Positions 1 to 8,552 of a stretch of DNA of 64,000 bases are shown here, one piece after another. The notes below the pieces were generated by a model. That model was not told the DNA's origin, did no database searches, and worked only from the letters and a program-made list of their open reading frames with translations. This DNA comes from Kribbella soli (GTDB lineage: Bacteria > Actinomycetota > Actinomycetes > Propionibacteriales > Kribbellaceae): NCBI RefSeq assembly GCF_004331345.1, contig NZ_SJJZ01000005.1, positions 186,001 to 250,000 on the forward strand, read 5' to 3'. The first letter of the stretch is position 1. Each line of letters opens with the position of its first letter. Both the position numbers and the translations under genes were made by a program.

Positions 1-1
1 G

Positions 2-1879
2 GTGCGGTTGGCGTTCGACGACGGCGACCGCCTAAACCTCGAGCTCCGCTGGCGCAACACGAGCAAGCGCCGCGTCGCCGACCTAGCCGTCGGGCTGCTG
101 CTCGACCTCGGCCGGGTGAAGGACAGCCAGCTCACCGTCCCCGGACTGATCTACAACGACAACCCGTCCGCCGACCCGGCCCGCGCCGTACCGCGCATCG
201 GCCCGACCCCAGGCGGCGGCTTCGTCGCCGAGGAGGACCGGCTCCCGATCCCGGGCATCAACCTCGAATGGCGCGACGGCCGCGAACGCCGCTGGCTGTC
301 CGTCTTCTCGCGCCCACAAGCACGCCGCTCGGGCGACGGTCAGGTCCGGTACGGCTCGCTCGGCGCGATCCGGCAGGACGGTCCGGTGATCGCGGCGCTC
401 AGCGGCGTACTGATGTTCGACGGCAAGCAGGACGTCCGGTACGTCAGCAAGGCGGAGACCGAGGCGACCGACGACGGGTACCTCACGCTGCGCCCCGGTG
501 AGGTCTACACCCAGCATCTGATCCTCGACTGGGGACTGCAGGATCTCCGCGGTCACGCCTTCCGGCACCTTGTTGAGAGTGCCCGCACGATCTTCACCGC
601 CGCGGGTGCGCGCGCGCTGGGTCTCGACGAGCTCATCACCTTGAAGACCGTTGCCCTGGACAACCGGTGGTTCCAGTCCGGGACCGTGGCCGGGTACACC
701 AAGTTCAGCGACATCCCCGGCAACGGGCCGCGCAAGCCTCGGCACTTCATGTACGGCTGGACCGGCCAGGCGCTGAAGCTCGCTTGGTGCGATGCGCAGG
801 TCGGCTTCAACGCCCGGGACCGCCTCCGCATCGACCGCTGCCGCGCGGCCGTCGAGTTCTACCTGGCCGGAAGCCCGACGCCCTCTCCAGGCTTGCGCCA
901 CAACGCGTACCAGGTCAGCACCCGCCGCTGGACCAGCTTCCGCGCCGGCAACCGCCCGATGGTCTCCAGCCGGGCGTACGGCGAGACGATCAGCGACCTG
1001 GCCGACATCATCACCCTCTTCCGCCACCACGACGAACCCGTCCCACCCTCGTGGCTCGACGCCCTCGAAGAAGCCATGACCTTCCTCCGCACCTCCCCGC
1101 CCGCTCCACCCGGCGCCTCTTCCCGCGCCCCGGCGTCCGCGGCCGCTCAATTGGCTGATGGGACTTTCCCGGTGGGATGGCGACTCGACGGCACCCCGGC
1201 TGCGACGACGGTTTCCGCGGCGGGCATCCCGTGCGTACTTGCCGCATTGAAGGCCTCCGAGGTCCTCGACGACGCCGAACTGTTGGCCGAGGCAACCATC
1301 TGGCTGTCCCGGTACCACGACCAGCACGCACGGACCTTCGACCGCCCGTTCTCCCGCTCCACCCTGGACGCGGCCTGCGAGGACAAAGAAGCCGGCATGT
1401 ACTACTTCATGGCCGCCTACGAACTCTTCCGCCGCACCGGCGACCCGCTGTACGCCACCTGGTGCGAAGTAGCCGCCGACTGGCTCCTCACCTGGGTCTA
1501 CGTCTGGTCCCCGGAACAGGACGAGGACTCACCCCTCCACACCGCAGGCTTCAACGCGATCGGCTGGCCGACCGTCAGCGTCCAGAACCACCACCTCGAC
1601 GCCTTCTTCCCGACGTACGAACTCCTCTCCTTCGGCCTGACCACCAACCGCCCCGCGTACGTGGCCGCTGCCCGAACCACCCTCCACGCCCTCACCCAAG
1701 GCGTCGCCACCGCCCCGAACGACTGGAACTTCCCCCTCCCCGGCGAACAAGGCGAAGCCGTCTTCCAAACCCACTGGCAACGCCGAGGCCACACCAACAC
1801 CTGGAACCCCAGCTGGGTAATAGCCGTCCCCCTAGCCAACGCCCTCCGAACCCAGCCCCTCCAGCCGACCGACGACTGA
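2..1879 (+). CDS. Uncharacterised alpha/alpha-barrel (six-hairpin-type) protein, 5' end cut by window edge
   Basis: The reading frame is open to the first base of the window, so the true start probably lies upstream; 625 residues are visible. The first ~200 residues look like a beta-rich domain. From about residue 210 on there are repeated amphipathic helical segments rich in Trp, Tyr and His, resembling an (alpha/alpha)6 barrel such as those of six-hairpin glycosidases or lyases. Motifs include CEDKEAGMYYF and SVQNHHLDAFFP. No family could be named with confidence. No signal peptide can be judged because the N terminus is missing. The stop is 7 bp before the GH28 start, which suggests the same operon and a role in pectin oligosaccharide breakdown. 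The last ~250 bases shift to strongly C-rich codons. Confidence 0.7.
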   Translation: MRLAFDDGDRLNLELRWRNTSKRRVADLAVGLLLDLGRVKDSQLTVPGLIYNDNPSADPARAVPRIGPTPGGGFVAEEDRLPIPGINLEWRDGRERRWLSVFSRPQARRSGDGQVRYGSLGAIRQDGPVIAALSGVLMFDGKQDVRYVSKAETEATDDGYLTLRPGEVYTQHLILDWGLQDLRGHAFRHLVESARTIFTAAGARALGLDELITLKTVALDNRWFQSGTVAGYTKFSDIPGNGPRKPRHFMYGWTGQALKLAWCDAQVGFNARDRLRIDRCRAAVEFYLAGSPTPSPGLRHNAYQVSTRRWTSFRAGNRPMVSSRAYGETISDLADIITLFRHHDEPVPPSWLDALEEAMTFLRTSPPAPPGASSRAPASAAAQLADGTFPVGWRLDGTPAATTVSAAGIPCVLAALKASEVLDDAELLAEATIWLSRYHDQHARTFDRPFSRSTLDAACEDKEAGMYYFMAAYELFRRTGDPLYATWCEVAADWLLTWVYVWSPEQDEDSPLHTAGFNAIGWPTVSVQNHHLDAFFPTYELLSFGLTTNRPAYVAAARTTLHALTQGVATAPNDWNFPLPGEQGEAVFQTHWQRRGHTNTWNPSWVIAVPLANALRTQPLQPTDD

Positions 1880-1886
1880 CAACCCA

Positions 1887-3137
1887 ATGACTGACCATCT
1901 GATCACCAACTACGGAGCCGAGGCCGACCACGACGCCCGCGCCGACCTGCACAGCGCCGGTGTGGATTGTGCTGGTGTGGACCGTGGGGATGTGGATTGC
2001 ACTGCCGCGATTGCGGAGGCGATTGACGCGTGTGCGCTGACCGGCGGGCGTGTTGTCGTACCCGACGGTGAATTCGTCACCGGGCCGATCCGGCTTCGCA
2101 GCAACGTCGAACTGCATCTGTCCGCCGGCGCGACGCTCCGGTTCCGCACCGACCCGACGGCGTACCCGATCGTCCGCACCCGCTGGCAAGGAATCGAGTG
2201 CTTCAGCCACTCACCTCTCATCTACGCGTACGACGAAACGGACATCGCGATCACCGGCACCGGCACCCTCGACGGCGGTGCGAGCACAGACAACTGGTGG
2301 AGCAGCACCCGCCCGCGCACCGACTGGGAACGTCTGCTGCGCATGGTCGAAGCCGACGTACCGGTGGAGGACCGCATCTTCGAACCCGGTCACGGTTTCC
2401 GCCCCAGTTTCATCCAGCCGCACACCTCCCGTCGCGTGCGCATCGAAGACGTCCGCATCGTCAACGCCCCGATGTGGGTGGTACACCCGGTCTTCTGCAC
2501 CGACGTACTCGTCCGCGGAATCACCGTCGACTCCCTCGGCCCGAACAACGATGGCTGCAACCCCGACTCCTGCGAGGACGTCGTCATCACCGGCTGCTCG
2601 TTCACGACCGGCGACGACTGCATCGCGATCAAGTCCGGCCGCGACGCCGACGGCCGCCGCGTAGGCCGCCCGTCCCGCAACATCCTCATCGAGTCCTGCC
2701 GCTTCACCACCGGCCACGGCGCCCTGACCATCGGCAGCGAAGCCTCCGCCGGAGTCTCCAACATCCAAGCCCGAGACCTCCACATCACCACCCCACCAAC
2801 CGCCCCCGCGACCAACTCCGTGGGTGGAGTGGGGAGTGGTGCGGTCGTGGGCGCGGGGGTTGACCATGCGTTGCGGATCAAGACGAACTCTTTGCGTGGT
2901 GGTGTGATCGAGCACGTGACCGTCGAGAACGTCGTCGTCGACGCAGTCACCACCTCCGCGATCCTCATCACCACCCGGCACGCGGAACCGGAACAGTTCG
3001 GCGGCCACGCCCCCGTCGTACGCGACATCACCGTCACCAACCTCGCCGTACGCTCAGCGCCCCGAACCGTCGAGATCCACGACACTCCCCAGGCGCCGGT
3101 CGAGTCCTTCACCCTGACCACCTCTGAAACTCCGTGA
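1887..3137 (+). CDS. Glycoside hydrolase family 28 (polygalacturonase-type), cytoplasmic, complete active site
   Basis: This is a right-handed beta-helix GH28 of 416 residues that hydrolyses galacturonan or rhamnogalacturonan linkages by inversion. All hallmark residues are present: GPNND (Asp222), GDDC (Asp243, Asp244), TGHGALTIGSE (His277) and RIKTN (Arg330, Lys332). The 21-residue gap from Asp222 to Asp243 equals that of fungal polygalacturonases. There is no signal peptide, so it probably acts on imported oligogalacturonides. Between His277 and Arg330 sits a low-complexity Gly/Val/Ala/Pro insertion of about 20 residues (roughly 302-326), absent from the four other GH28s here. It follows the upstream gene by 7 bp, and its 3' end overlaps the convergent kinase gene by 29 bp. 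Confidence 0.93.
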   Translation: MTDHLITNYGAEADHDARADLHSAGVDCAGVDRGDVDCTAAIAEAIDACALTGGRVVVPDGEFVTGPIRLRSNVELHLSAGATLRFRTDPTAYPIVRTRWQGIECFSHSPLIYAYDETDIAITGTGTLDGGASTDNWWSSTRPRTDWERLLRMVEADVPVEDRIFEPGHGFRPSFIQPHTSRRVRIEDVRIVNAPMWVVHPVFCTDVLVRGITVDSLGPNNDGCNPDSCEDVVITGCSFTTGDDCIAIKSGRDADGRRVGRPSRNILIESCRFTTGHGALTIGSEASAGVSNIQARDLHITTPPTAPATNSVGGVGSGAVVGAGVDHALRIKTNSLRGGVIEHVTVENVVVDAVTTSAILITTRHAEPEQFGGHAPVVRDITVTNLAVRSAPRTVEIHDTPQAPVESFTLTTSETP

Positions 3138-4428
3138 ACAGGTCGACCTCGCCCAACTGCCCCGGCTTCAGCAAAACCTCCAGCCCATCAAGAGCCGGCA
3201 CCGCAGAAGCCGCCCGACACAGATGCACCCCCGGCGATATAGCCCGCGGAGACCCGGCAAGCTCGAGCGAACTGATCCCGAGCTGCCGCAGCACCTGACC
3301 AGACGTATCCCCACCAGCCACAACCACCCGCCGTACGCCGGCTGCCGCGGTCACGCTCCGAACGACGTCTGCCAGCGCACTGGGCGCCCGTCCGAGCTCG
3401 TTGGGATCGAGCTCATTCGTGTGTACGACGACGCCCTCAGCACCCGCCGAAAACGCAGCAACCGCCCGCGCCGGAGCCTCGTCGCTGAGCGGCAGCACGG
3501 TCCAGCCGGCAACCCGCGCATGCTCGATCTGCTCGGCGGTACGCCGCGACTGACTACCCGACACCACCAACACCGGCCCACCCACACCAGACGTACCCGA
3601 GCCAACAGCCCCACCACCAGGCCGAAGCGCCAGCCCCAACGCCCGAGACAGCCCACCCGACCCAATCGCAAACCTGACTTCATCCGGAGACCCGTCCCGC
3701 AGAATCACCCTCCCGAGGGCCTGCAGATCCTCGTCCGTCAACGCATCCAGTACCACCGCACCAACCCCACCGGGCACAACAGGAGACTGGGAGAAGGGTT
3801 GGAGAGCGGGGCTGGTGGGGGACTGGGTGGTGGGTTGGGGGTTGGTGAGGTGTTGGTAGGCGGTGGGGAGGTTGGAGTACGTGGTCAGGTGGAGGGCGGT
3901 TAGGGGGAGGGTGGTTTGGTGGGAGAGGTGGTGGCGGAGGTCGGATTCGTGCATTGGGGTGGAGGGGTGGGTGGACATGGTGGGCTGGCGGTCTAGGCGG
4001 TGGATCTCGCCGGCTTCGGCGGCGAAGTGGTGGCTGAAGACGGTGTAGCGGCCTAGCTCCGGTTGCGCGATGAGGATGGGGACGACGGTGGGACCGCAGA
4101 TCTCGCGCCCGATCTCCAGCGCACGCCCGATACTGCCGCGGGTGGGGGAGGAGTCCGCGGTCGAGCAGACCTTGTACTGCAGCACGCGTGGCCCGAGGTC
4201 CCGTAGCGCCTCCAGCACCGGACGGAGCTCGGTCTCCTGTTCGTCCGGCGGCAACGACCGGGCGATCCCGGCGACGCCGATCACGTCGTACCGCTCGGCC
4301 AGCTCCCGCAATTCAGGTGCCGACGGCAACGTCACGAGCAGCACCGCCCGCAGCCCGACCCGCGCGAACTGCACCATCGCATCCGTCGACCCAGTGAAGT
4401 CGTCCCCATAGAACGCCGCCTCAACCAC
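3109..4428 (-). CDS. DUF1537 / OtnK-type four-carbon acid-sugar kinase
   Basis: A 439-residue member of the DUF1537 kinase family, whose members phosphorylate small sugar acids such as threonate, erythronate or 3-oxo-isoapionate with ATP. The N-terminal GDDFTGSTD motif (residues 8-16) is the family signature for substrate binding. The C-terminal half carries Gly-rich nucleotide-binding segments (VVVAGGDTSGQVLRQLG). The GTG start lies 2 bp after the stop of the RuBisCO-like gene, so the two are co-transcribed. A DUF1537 kinase next to a RuBisCO-like protein is the arrangement known from the D-apionate route, where kinase OiaK feeds the RuBisCO-like enzyme OiaX; that substrate is inferred here, not shown. 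Residues ~155-215 are a Thr/Pro/His/Ser-rich linker encoded by markedly C-rich DNA. Confidence 0.88.
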   Translation of the reverse strand: MVEAAFYGDDFTGSTDAMVQFARVGLRAVLLVTLPSAPELRELAERYDVIGVAGIARSLPPDEQETELRPVLEALRDLGPRVLQYKVCSTADSSPTRGSIGRALEIGREICGPTVVPILIAQPELGRYTVFSHHFAAEAGEIHRLDRQPTMSTHPSTPMHESDLRHHLSHQTTLPLTALHLTTYSNLPTAYQHLTNPQPTTQSPTSPALQPFSQSPVVPGGVGAVVLDALTDEDLQALGRVILRDGSPDEVRFAIGSGGLSRALGLALRPGGGAVGSGTSGVGGPVLVVSGSQSRRTAEQIEHARVAGWTVLPLSDEAPARAVAAFSAGAEGVVVHTNELDPNELGRAPSALADVVRSVTAAAGVRRVVVAGGDTSGQVLRQLGISSLELAGSPRAISPGVHLCRAASAVPALDGLEVLLKPGQLGEVDLFTEFQRWSG

Positions 4429-4430
4429 GC

Positions 4431-5711
4431 CTACCCCCGACCATCACGACCCCCGTCGTACGGAGAGCCGAATTTGTTCAGGGCTTCTTGTAATGCGGGG
4501 ACTTGGTTGGCGGCTGTTGTCAGGTCGGTGCCGGAGGTTGCTGCGGACCAGGCGGCGCGCATTGCGGTGACGCCTGCGCTTGGGCCGCTCGGGTGGCCGT
4601 GGATGCCGCCGCCGGCGAGTACCAGGAGATCTGTCGTGTTGGTACGGCGGTACGTCTCGGGGGCCAGTCCAGGCGTCTGGCCGGAGGAGAGAACGGGCAG
4701 GGTTTCGTAGCCTCCCAGGAGTGGCGTACGGACGGCGGTGATGGAGCGGAGGACCTCCTCGTCGGTTTCGTAGAACTTGTTGGACAGACCGTTGGTGTGC
4801 AGGTGATCCGCCCCAGCGAGGCGGGCGAGTTTGGACCACGCGATGTAGTCGATGCCGAGCTGCGGCACTCGGGTGTAGACACCGGTCATCGCGCGATGAC
4901 CGTGGATGGGCAGGACGCAGCGTTCCCTCAACCAGGCGAGCGCGCTGAAGCCGACGAGGTTCACGCACACCATCACGCAGGTGCCGCCGGCCGCGTGCAC
5001 CAGGTCGTGGTTGGCGGCCATGCGGTCGAGGTCGTCGGTGATGTTGAACGCATACATGGGACGCCGGCCGGTGCGCGCGGCGGCCTTGTCGAGTTCCTCG
5101 GTGACGACCGCTACCCGGTCGGCGAGTGGCGAATGCGGCGGGTTGCCCATCAGTTCGTCGTCTTTGATGAAGTCGATGCCTGCCTCGGCGAGCTCGCGGA
5201 CGACGAGCCGGAGTTCTTCGGGAGGCAGTCCGATGCTCGGTTTCACGATCGTGCCGAGCAGGACGCCGTCCGGCCGGTCGAGCAGTTCGCGGGTCCCGCG
5301 GACGCCGTACTGCGGACCGGGATAGCGCTGGGCGAACGGCGCCGGGAGGTCGAGGTCGAGCAGCCGGATGCCGGCGAGCTGACGGAGCTCGAACAGGTTG
5401 CCGGCCACCGCGGCGAGGAGGTTGGGCAACGACGGGCCGAAGTTGTCCAGCCCGAACGCGATCCGCACCCGAGCGCTCCGCTTCACGGCATCCCGCGAGC
5501 GGGTGGTGCCTGGCAGGTCCGGGTTGCCGGTGGGTGGGAGTTCTTCTACGGAGAGGACGCGGGCGGCGAAACGTTCGCGGAGTTCGGGGGTATCCCGGGC
5601 GACGGCCGTGAACGTGCCGGTCGACTGTTCGCCGGCGATGGCCTCGGCGGCCTGTTCCAGTGGGAGGTAGGTCTCGACCAGGTACGTGGCGACGACCTCT
5701 GCAGCGCTCAT
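4431..5711 (-). CDS. RuBisCO-like protein (form IV type), sugar-acid catabolism
   Basis: A 426-residue protein of the RuBisCO large-chain superfamily. Key residues visible: Lys157 in IVKPSIGL (equivalent to RuBisCO Lys175) and the metal site FIKDDE, with carbamylation-type Lys183 and acidic Asp185 and Glu186. The HGHRAM segment also matches RuBisCO. The loop-6 GKLEG sequence is replaced by LSNKFYETD, so it should not be a CO2-fixing enzyme. Known relatives next to DUF1537 kinases decarboxylate, or transcarboxylate and hydrolyse, 3-oxo-isoapionate 4-phosphate in D-apiose/D-apionate catabolism. Apiose occurs in RG-II and apiogalacturonan, which fits this pectin locus. The ATG overlaps the stop of the upstream dehydrogenase (ATGA). 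It is an intracellular enzyme; the exact reaction is inferred. Confidence 0.9.
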   Translation of the reverse strand: MSAAEVVATYLVETYLPLEQAAEAIAGEQSTGTFTAVARDTPELRERFAARVLSVEELPPTGNPDLPGTTRSRDAVKRSARVRIAFGLDNFGPSLPNLLAAVAGNLFELRQLAGIRLLDLDLPAPFAQRYPGPQYGVRGTRELLDRPDGVLLGTIVKPSIGLPPEELRLVVRELAEAGIDFIKDDELMGNPPHSPLADRVAVVTEELDKAAARTGRRPMYAFNITDDLDRMAANHDLVHAAGGTCVMVCVNLVGFSALAWLRERCVLPIHGHRAMTGVYTRVPQLGIDYIAWSKLARLAGADHLHTNGLSNKFYETDEEVLRSITAVRTPLLGGYETLPVLSSGQTPGLAPETYRRTNTTDLLVLAGGGIHGHPSGPSAGVTAMRAAWSAATSGTDLTTAANQVPALQEALNKFGSPYDGGRDGRG

Positions 5712-6715
5712 CGGGTCGGGTCGATCTGCGTCTTGAGGTGGGCGGCCCCACCGTCGATCGCCAAGAGGGTCTCCGGCGTTCGGCCGAGTGGGACTACGTC
5801 GGAGATGTACGGGCGTACGTCGAGAGTTCGCGTGTTGACGAGCTGGGCCGCCGCCGCGAAATCGGCAGGTGTGTAGATCGTCGAGCCCTGCACTGTGACC
5901 TCCTTGAGAACTACCGGATTCAGATCAACCGTCAACGCGCCGCCGAACATCGGCAGCAGCACCACCTGCCCGCGCGGTCTGCACAACGCCAAGGCCTCCG
6001 CGAGACAGCTCGGATGCCCGGACGCCACCACGACCACGTCGAAACCGTCCCCGCCGCTCACCTCGATCCCGAGCGGTACCAGGTCCGCCGAGCGCGGATC
6101 AACCACGGCCTCAACGCCTTGTGACACGAGGAACTCGCGGTTGTGCTGCTTGACGTCGCTCACCATCACCGTCCGCGCTCCACGGTGCCGGCTCACCGCG
6201 GCCGCGAGGCTTCCGATCGCTCCACCACCGAGGACGGCGACGGCATCTCCGGCCCGCACCGCCGACGTGGAACGCCACCCCACCGCGACCGGCTCGATCA
6301 TCGCGCCCTCGCCGTACCCGATCTCGTCGTTCAACGGCACCAGCACCCGCCCCGGCGCGGCGAAGTACTCGCTCAGCATCCCCGGCCAGCCCAGGCCGGG
6401 AACCCGTTTGTGCTTGCAGAGATGAGGATGACCGGTCTCGCACCGCGTGCACTCCCAGCAGGACAACGCCGGCAGTACGGCGACCCGATCGCCTGCGCGG
6501 AAGCGTGCATCACCCGACGACACGACCTCGCCGGCGCCCTCGTGCCCTAGCACCACTGGCGGTTTGCGGAACGGATGGAGCCCGCTCCAGGTGTGCAGGT
6601 CGGAGCCGCACAGCCCGACCGCACGCATCCTGAGCAGCACGTCGTCGCCCACGTCCGGCTCCGGCACGTCGGTCACCGAAACCTGCCGTGGCGCCTCCAG
6701 AACGGCTGCTCGCAT
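5708..6715 (-). CDS. Zinc-dependent medium-chain dehydrogenase (sorbitol/threonine dehydrogenase type)
   Basis: A 335-residue NAD(P)-dependent alcohol or polyol dehydrogenase. Catalytic zinc ligands are Cys36 (GLCGSD), His58 and Glu59 (GHEG). The structural zinc lobe uses Cys86, Cys89, Cys92 and Cys100. The Rossmann motif is VLGGGAIGSLAA. The frame extends upstream, but the ATG at 6715 is preferred because AAGGAGA lies just before it and the family-typical MRAAVLEAP begins there. It is the first gene of the leftward operon with the RuBisCO-like protein and the DUF1537 kinase (4-bp and 2-bp junctions), so it probably supplies the oxidised sugar or sugar acid for that pathway. The substrate is unknown; oxidation of apiose or apionate is one possibility. 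The promoter region is shared with the divergent GH127-like gene. Confidence 0.9.
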   Translation of the reverse strand: MRAAVLEAPRQVSVTDVPEPDVGDDVLLRMRAVGLCGSDLHTWSGLHPFRKPPVVLGHEGAGEVVSSGDARFRAGDRVAVLPALSCWECTRCETGHPHLCKHKRVPGLGWPGMLSEYFAAPGRVLVPLNDEIGYGEGAMIEPVAVGWRSTSAVRAGDAVAVLGGGAIGSLAAAVSRHRGARTVMVSDVKQHNREFLVSQGVEAVVDPRSADLVPLGIEVSGGDGFDVVVVASGHPSCLAEALALCRPRGQVVLLPMFGGALTVDLNPVVLKEVTVQGSTIYTPADFAAAAQLVNTRTLDVRPYISDVVPLGRTPETLLAIDGGAAHLKTQIDPTR

Positions 6716-6823
6716 CAGGTCTCTCCTTTGCTCGGGGTCCGACCAGTCTCCGTCAGTAAACCTCAAGAAAACAAGGCGGATCGGCCAGCCTGTGGATAGC
6801 CGGTTGACTTCGCGCGCGCAGGA

Positions 6824-6837
6824 GGCAAAGGTTTACC
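6824..6837 (+). promoter_or_regulatory. Type-A operator GGCAAAGGTTTACC
   Basis: A 14-bp near-palindrome ending 2 bp before the ATG of the GH127-like gene and covering its likely ribosome-binding region. Near-identical sites occur at 12896-12909 (reverse), 12964-12977 and 20965-20978. Two of these flank the LacI gene at 11822-12847, so that protein is the likely binder. The position implies block of transcription or of translation initiation of the GH127-like/GH78 operon. Confidence 0.6.
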
Positions 6838-6839
6838 TC

Positions 6840-8552
6840 ATGGCGACGATCCCATCGACTCTGCTGCTCGAGGACCGGGCCGCGCTGGCGATGAACGCGG
6901 TGACCGGCCTGGCCGACGACGACCTGGACGGCATCCCGTTCTTCAGTGCGAACCTGCTGGCCCGTCCTGCCCGCATGGACCACGGCGACTGGGACTACGG
7001 CTCCAGCCACGGACGGCTCACCGACGCGATCCTGCTGACCCGCCAGATGACCGGCGGCAAGGACTGGGACCCACGCTGGGACACGATCGCCGACCGCTAC
7101 CGGCAGCGGCTGTTCGCGCTGCTCGCCGACGACGGTCTCACCTACCGTCGGGCGCACCCCAAGGGCCACTGGCTGCCGAATGCCAACCTGATCGACCAGC
7201 GCGCCACCCTGCTCGCCATGACGACCGCAGTGGTCGCCAGTGACGATCCACAGGCCCAGCGGGCCGCGGACCGCCAGGTGGCTGCGCTGAAGCGGATCGC
7301 GATCAAGGAGCGCGACGTCTGGTTCTACCCGGCGTCGGAGTACACGAAGGACGGCTGGCCGTCGTCGAACGCGATCGACCTGCATCTCGCGCCCGACCCC
7401 GCCTCGTTCTCCGGCCGCCTGATCATGCCGCTGTTGCGCTACCACCAGGCGACCGGCAACACCGACGCGCTGGAGCTGTGCGAATGGTTCGCCCGGCTGA
7501 TCGTCGAGAAGAGCGGTGTCTTCAACGTCGACGGGAGCTTCAACCCGGCCCGTGCGTACCGCAGCGGTCATTTCCACACGCGAGTCGGGACGCTGGAAGG
7601 GCTGGCCCGGCTGGCGAGGCATACCGGTGACCACGGGCTGACCGAGTTCGTGCGACGGAGCTACGACTGGGTGCTCGGCGAGGCGACCCGGTTCGGCTGG
7701 ACACCAGGCGACCTGGCCGACCAGCAGTACGAGCACGAGACCTGTTCACTCGTCGACCTCATCGGTCTGGGTACGACGCTGGCAGGGAACGGACTCACGG
7801 AGTACTGGGCGGTCGTCGAGCGCTTCGTCCGCAACCACCTGGCCGCGTCGCAACTGCAGGACGTCAGCTGGGTGGAGTCCGCACCGGACCGCTCACAGGA
7901 CGAGCCCGGATGGCGGACGTACGTCGACGTCGGTCAGCGCGTTCTCGGTGCCTTCTGTGGGTACGGCGCTCCGAACGACTACGTGTCCGACGTACCACTG
8001 GGGCGCGGCCACACCAACGACGTACAGGCGTGCTGTGTCGGTTCCGGCGTCCGTGGACTGTTCTGGGCGTGGAACAGCATCGTCACCGGTGACCACCGCT
8101 TGACGCGAGTCAACCTGCTGCTCACGCGCGGCCACCACGCGGTCGACGTCATCAGCCACCTGCCGGTCGAGGGCAAGGTCGAGCTGCACGTCAACGAGCC
8201 GATTGACGAGCTCCGGGTGCGCATCCCCGACTGGGCCGGGTACGCGCGGCTGAGGCTTCAACGCGGAGACGACGAGTGGACCGGCGCCGAGCGGATCTGG
8301 GCGCCCGACGGCTACCTGTCGATTCCGAAGCCGCAGCCGGGGGAGCGCATCACCGTGACCTTCCCGATGGTCGAGCAGACCACCACAGAGCTTGCGGCCG
8401 GCAACGAGTTCCGGACCACCTGGCGCGGCGACGACGTGATCGCGATCGATCCGCCCGGCAGGTCCCGACCGATGTACGGCGACCGCCCGGAACACGCCGG
8501 CGGTGTGCGTGAGTACGAGCTCCACCGACCCGAGACGGAGTGGTCCTGGTGA
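6840..8552 (+). CDS. Divergent GH127-superfamily (DUF1680-like) protein, candidate beta-L-arabinofuranosidase
   Basis: A 570-residue cytoplasmic protein with an (alpha/alpha)6-barrel layout followed by a beta-rich C-terminal part (HVNEPIDELRVRIPDWAG). The family link rests on the zinc-thiolate site. Glu300-x-Cys302 (HETC) and Cys398-Cys399 (QACC) mirror Glu338, Cys340, Cys417 and Cys418 of the GH127 arabinofuranosidase HypBA1, where the second cysteine of the pair is the nucleophile. Overall similarity to canonical GH127 seems low, so the substrate is open; beta-linked L-arabinofuranose of RG-II or a related sugar is plausible. The ATG at 6840 is preferred over longer in-frame starts because it follows a promoter/operator region. 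Its stop overlaps the GH78 start (GTGA). Confidence 0.72.
   Translation: MATIPSTLLLEDRAALAMNAVTGLADDDLDGIPFFSANLLARPARMDHGDWDYGSSHGRLTDAILLTRQMTGGKDWDPRWDTIADRYRQRLFALLADDGLTYRRAHPKGHWLPNANLIDQRATLLAMTTAVVASDDPQAQRAADRQVAALKRIAIKERDVWFYPASEYTKDGWPSSNAIDLHLAPDPASFSGRLIMPLLRYHQATGNTDALELCEWFARLIVEKSGVFNVDGSFNPARAYRSGHFHTRVGTLEGLARLARHTGDHGLTEFVRRSYDWVLGEATRFGWTPGDLADQQYEHETCSLVDLIGLGTTLAGNGLTEYWAVVERFVRNHLAASQLQDVSWVESAPDRSQDEPGWRTYVDVGQRVLGAFCGYGAPNDYVSDVPLGRGHTNDVQACCVGSGVRGLFWAWNSIVTGDHRLTRVNLLLTRGHHAVDVISHLPVEGKVELHVNEPIDELRVRIPDWAGYARLRLQRGDDEWTGAERIWAPDGYLSIPKPQPGERITVTFPMVEQTTTELAAGNEFRTTWRGDDVIAIDPPGRSRPMYGDRPEHAGGVREYELHRPETEWSW

Noticed and set aside
4431..5711. True CO2-fixing RuBisCO
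   Set aside because: Loop 6 is missing, no small-subunit or phosphoribulokinase gene is nearby, and the neighbours are sugar-acid enzymes.
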